Shown here one piece after another: positions 7,629 to 8,032 of a stretch of DNA of 8,032 bases (its first letter is position 1; each line of letters starts with the position of its first letter). The notes beneath the pieces are model-generated. The model worked only from the letters and a program-made list of their open reading frames with translations. It ran no database searches and was not told the DNA's origin. Source of the stretch: DATCSE01 sp036568605 (GTDB lineage Bacteria; Pseudomonadota; Gammaproteobacteria; Burkholderiales; Burkholderiaceae_C). Made by a program: the position numbers and the translations under genes. The stretch covers positions 1 to 8,032 of the forward strand of contig DATCSE010000299.1 of the NCBI GenBank assembly GCA_036568605.1. The letters run 5' to 3'.

Positions 7629-7658
7629 ATCGTAACAGCCGACCGGACTTGCGTGCAA
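7629..7658 (-). promoter_or_regulatory. Candidate sigma-70-type promoter for the MFS-GNAT transcript
   Basis: On the minus strand TTGCAC (7658-7653) and TACGAT (7634-7629) are separated by 18 nt. The -10 matches four of six consensus positions including the key first T, second A and last T; the -35 matches only TTG. Transcription would start near 7622, giving a leader of roughly 330 nt before the MFS start codon. Confidence 0.35.
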
Positions 7659-7722
7659 CCGCGCCTCCCCAACAAACGTCGCGCGGGCAATGAAACCGTC
7701 AGAGAACGGTCGTCCGCACCCC

Positions 7723-7751
7723 TTGGAGGCACCGGCCAAATGCCTTCGAAT
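7723..7751 (+). promoter_or_regulatory. Weak candidate promoter for the histidine kinase gene
   Basis: TTGGAG (7723-7728) and TCGAAT (7746-7751) are separated by 17 nt. The -35 matches three and the -10 four of six sigma-70 consensus positions. Transcription would begin about 45-50 nt before the start codon, placing the inverted repeat at 7771-7787 in the 5' UTR. Confidence 0.22.
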
Positions 7752-7770
7752 CGGTGACTGCGCGCTCCGC

Positions 7771-7787
7771 GAACGCATGCTGCGTTC
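7771..7787. promoter_or_regulatory. Perfect 7-bp inverted repeat just upstream of the kinase ribosome binding site
   Basis: GAACGCA (7771-7777) and TGCGTTC (7781-7787) flank TGC. It ends 8 nt before the AGGAG at 7796-7800. It could be an operator half-site pair or an mRNA hairpin near the ribosome site; the sequence alone does not decide, and arms this short also occur by chance. Confidence 0.3.
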
Positions 7788-7805
7788 CACTCGCCAGGAG
7801 AACCG

Positions 7806-8032
7806 ATGCCGCGCAGGCAGGAAACAACGAAGTCCCCCGGAGGCCCCGCGCGGACGCGGCGCCGCACGGCGTCGCGTCGCCCGCAGGAACCGCTGACGCG
7901 GCAGCTGGCCGATATGGAGCGTTCGCTGCGCGCGCAGAGTGCGTTCTTCGCCAACATGAGCCACGAGATTCGCACGCCGCTGCACGGCATCCTCGGCATC
8001 ACGCGCCTGATGCTCGACACCCCGCTCGACGA
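7806..8032 (+). CDS. Sensor histidine kinase, HisKA type (3'-truncated by window edge)
   Basis: The first 75 residues of a two-component kinase running off the right edge. The start ATG 7806 has an ideal AGGAG (7796-7800) with a 5-nt spacer. Residues 1-29 are Arg/Pro-rich and likely disordered. Residues about 30-46 (LTRQLADMERSLRAQSA) look like the start of the dimerisation helix, and the H-box FFANMSHEIRTPLHGILG (47-64) places the phospho-accepting histidine at H53. This H-box form (MSHEIRTPL) is that of HisKA-family kinases, often hybrid kinases with C-terminal receiver domains. There is no membrane segment and no room for an N-terminal sensor, so it should be cytoplasmic and sense through later domains or partners. 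The ATPase domain and any receiver lie beyond the window. It is divergent from the MFS-GNAT unit. Confidence 0.9.
   Translation, partial: MPRRQETTKSPGGPARTRRRTASRRPQEPLTRQLADMERSLRAQSAFFANMSHEIRTPLHGILGITRLMLDTPLD

Larger units (their letters stand above)
7296..7805. other. 510-bp divergent intergenic region between the MFS and histidine kinase genes
   Basis: No convincing protein gene lies in this stretch; frames through it on both strands are Arg/Pro/Ser-rich and without family resemblance. It contains, from left to right, the MFS ribosome binding site, a small 5-bp hairpin (GCGCT/AGCGC, 7327-7341), the competing stem-loops at 7346-7433, another hairpin (GCTTCG/CGAAGC, 7426-7442), the possible 46-codon frame, a minus-strand promoter candidate, a short inverted repeat ACCGT/ACGGT (7695-7710), and a + strand promoter candidate and inverted repeat ahead of the kinase gene. 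Confidence 0.6.

Noticed and set aside
7690..7896. 68-codon + strand frame overlapping the kinase start
   Set aside because: It is out of frame with the HisKA gene, strongly Arg-rich and without a ribosome site. The kinase frame has AGGAG and an H-box.
7296..7985. N-terminal extension of the MFS frame up to about 7985 (687 aa in total)
   Set aside because: The extension is Arg/Pro/Ser-rich without family similarity, overlaps the divergent kinase gene, and a strong ribosome site marks GTG 7295 as the start.

Overview
The window is high-GC DNA with dense coding and almost exclusive G/C third positions. It most resembles a betaproteobacterium of the order Burkholderiales. The evidence is gene content and protein style: a ugp glycerol-3-phosphate cluster close to the proteobacterial type, a PEP-CTERM/exosortase-type secreted protein, and a GC-rich multi-hairpin intergenic element of a kind I recall from Burkholderiales genomes. 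The taxonomic call is inference; no rRNA or tRNA is present.

Left part (1-4501, all + strand): a sn-glycerol-3-phosphate / glycerophosphodiester uptake operon in the order ugpB (3' part only), ugpA, ugpE, ugpC, ugpQ. UgpB captures substrate in the periplasm, UgpA and UgpE form the inner-membrane channel, UgpC is the ATPase, and UgpQ hydrolyses glycerophosphodiesters to glycerol-3-phosphate in the cytoplasm. Genes are tightly packed (ugpB-ugpA 18 bp, ugpA/ugpE sharing one base, ugpC-ugpQ 22 bp). The exception is a 142-bp gap between ugpE and ugpC that holds a REP-like palindromic element.

Middle (4502-5286): a 201-aa secreted protein with a signal peptide and a C-terminal PEP-CTERM sorting tail, preceded by a hairpin-bearing 102-bp gap and followed by a clear intrinsic terminator. 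It converges with the next operon.

Right part (5287-7295, minus strand): an MFS_3-type exporter followed 29 bp later by a RimJ/RimL-like GNAT acetyltransferase, probably one transcription unit. Upstream lies a 510-bp divergent intergenic region (7296-7805). It contains a candidate promoter, a possible 46-codon reading frame and a cluster of competing stem-loops that together look like an attenuator-type leader for the exporter. This is the most interesting unexplained structure in the window. From 7806 to the right edge, on the + strand, begins a HisKA-type sensor histidine kinase with a strong ribosome binding site and no room for an N-terminal sensor domain.

Most of the window is ordinary, well-conserved gene content. 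I found no CRISPR array, transposon, tRNA, rRNA or clearly new multi-gene system.
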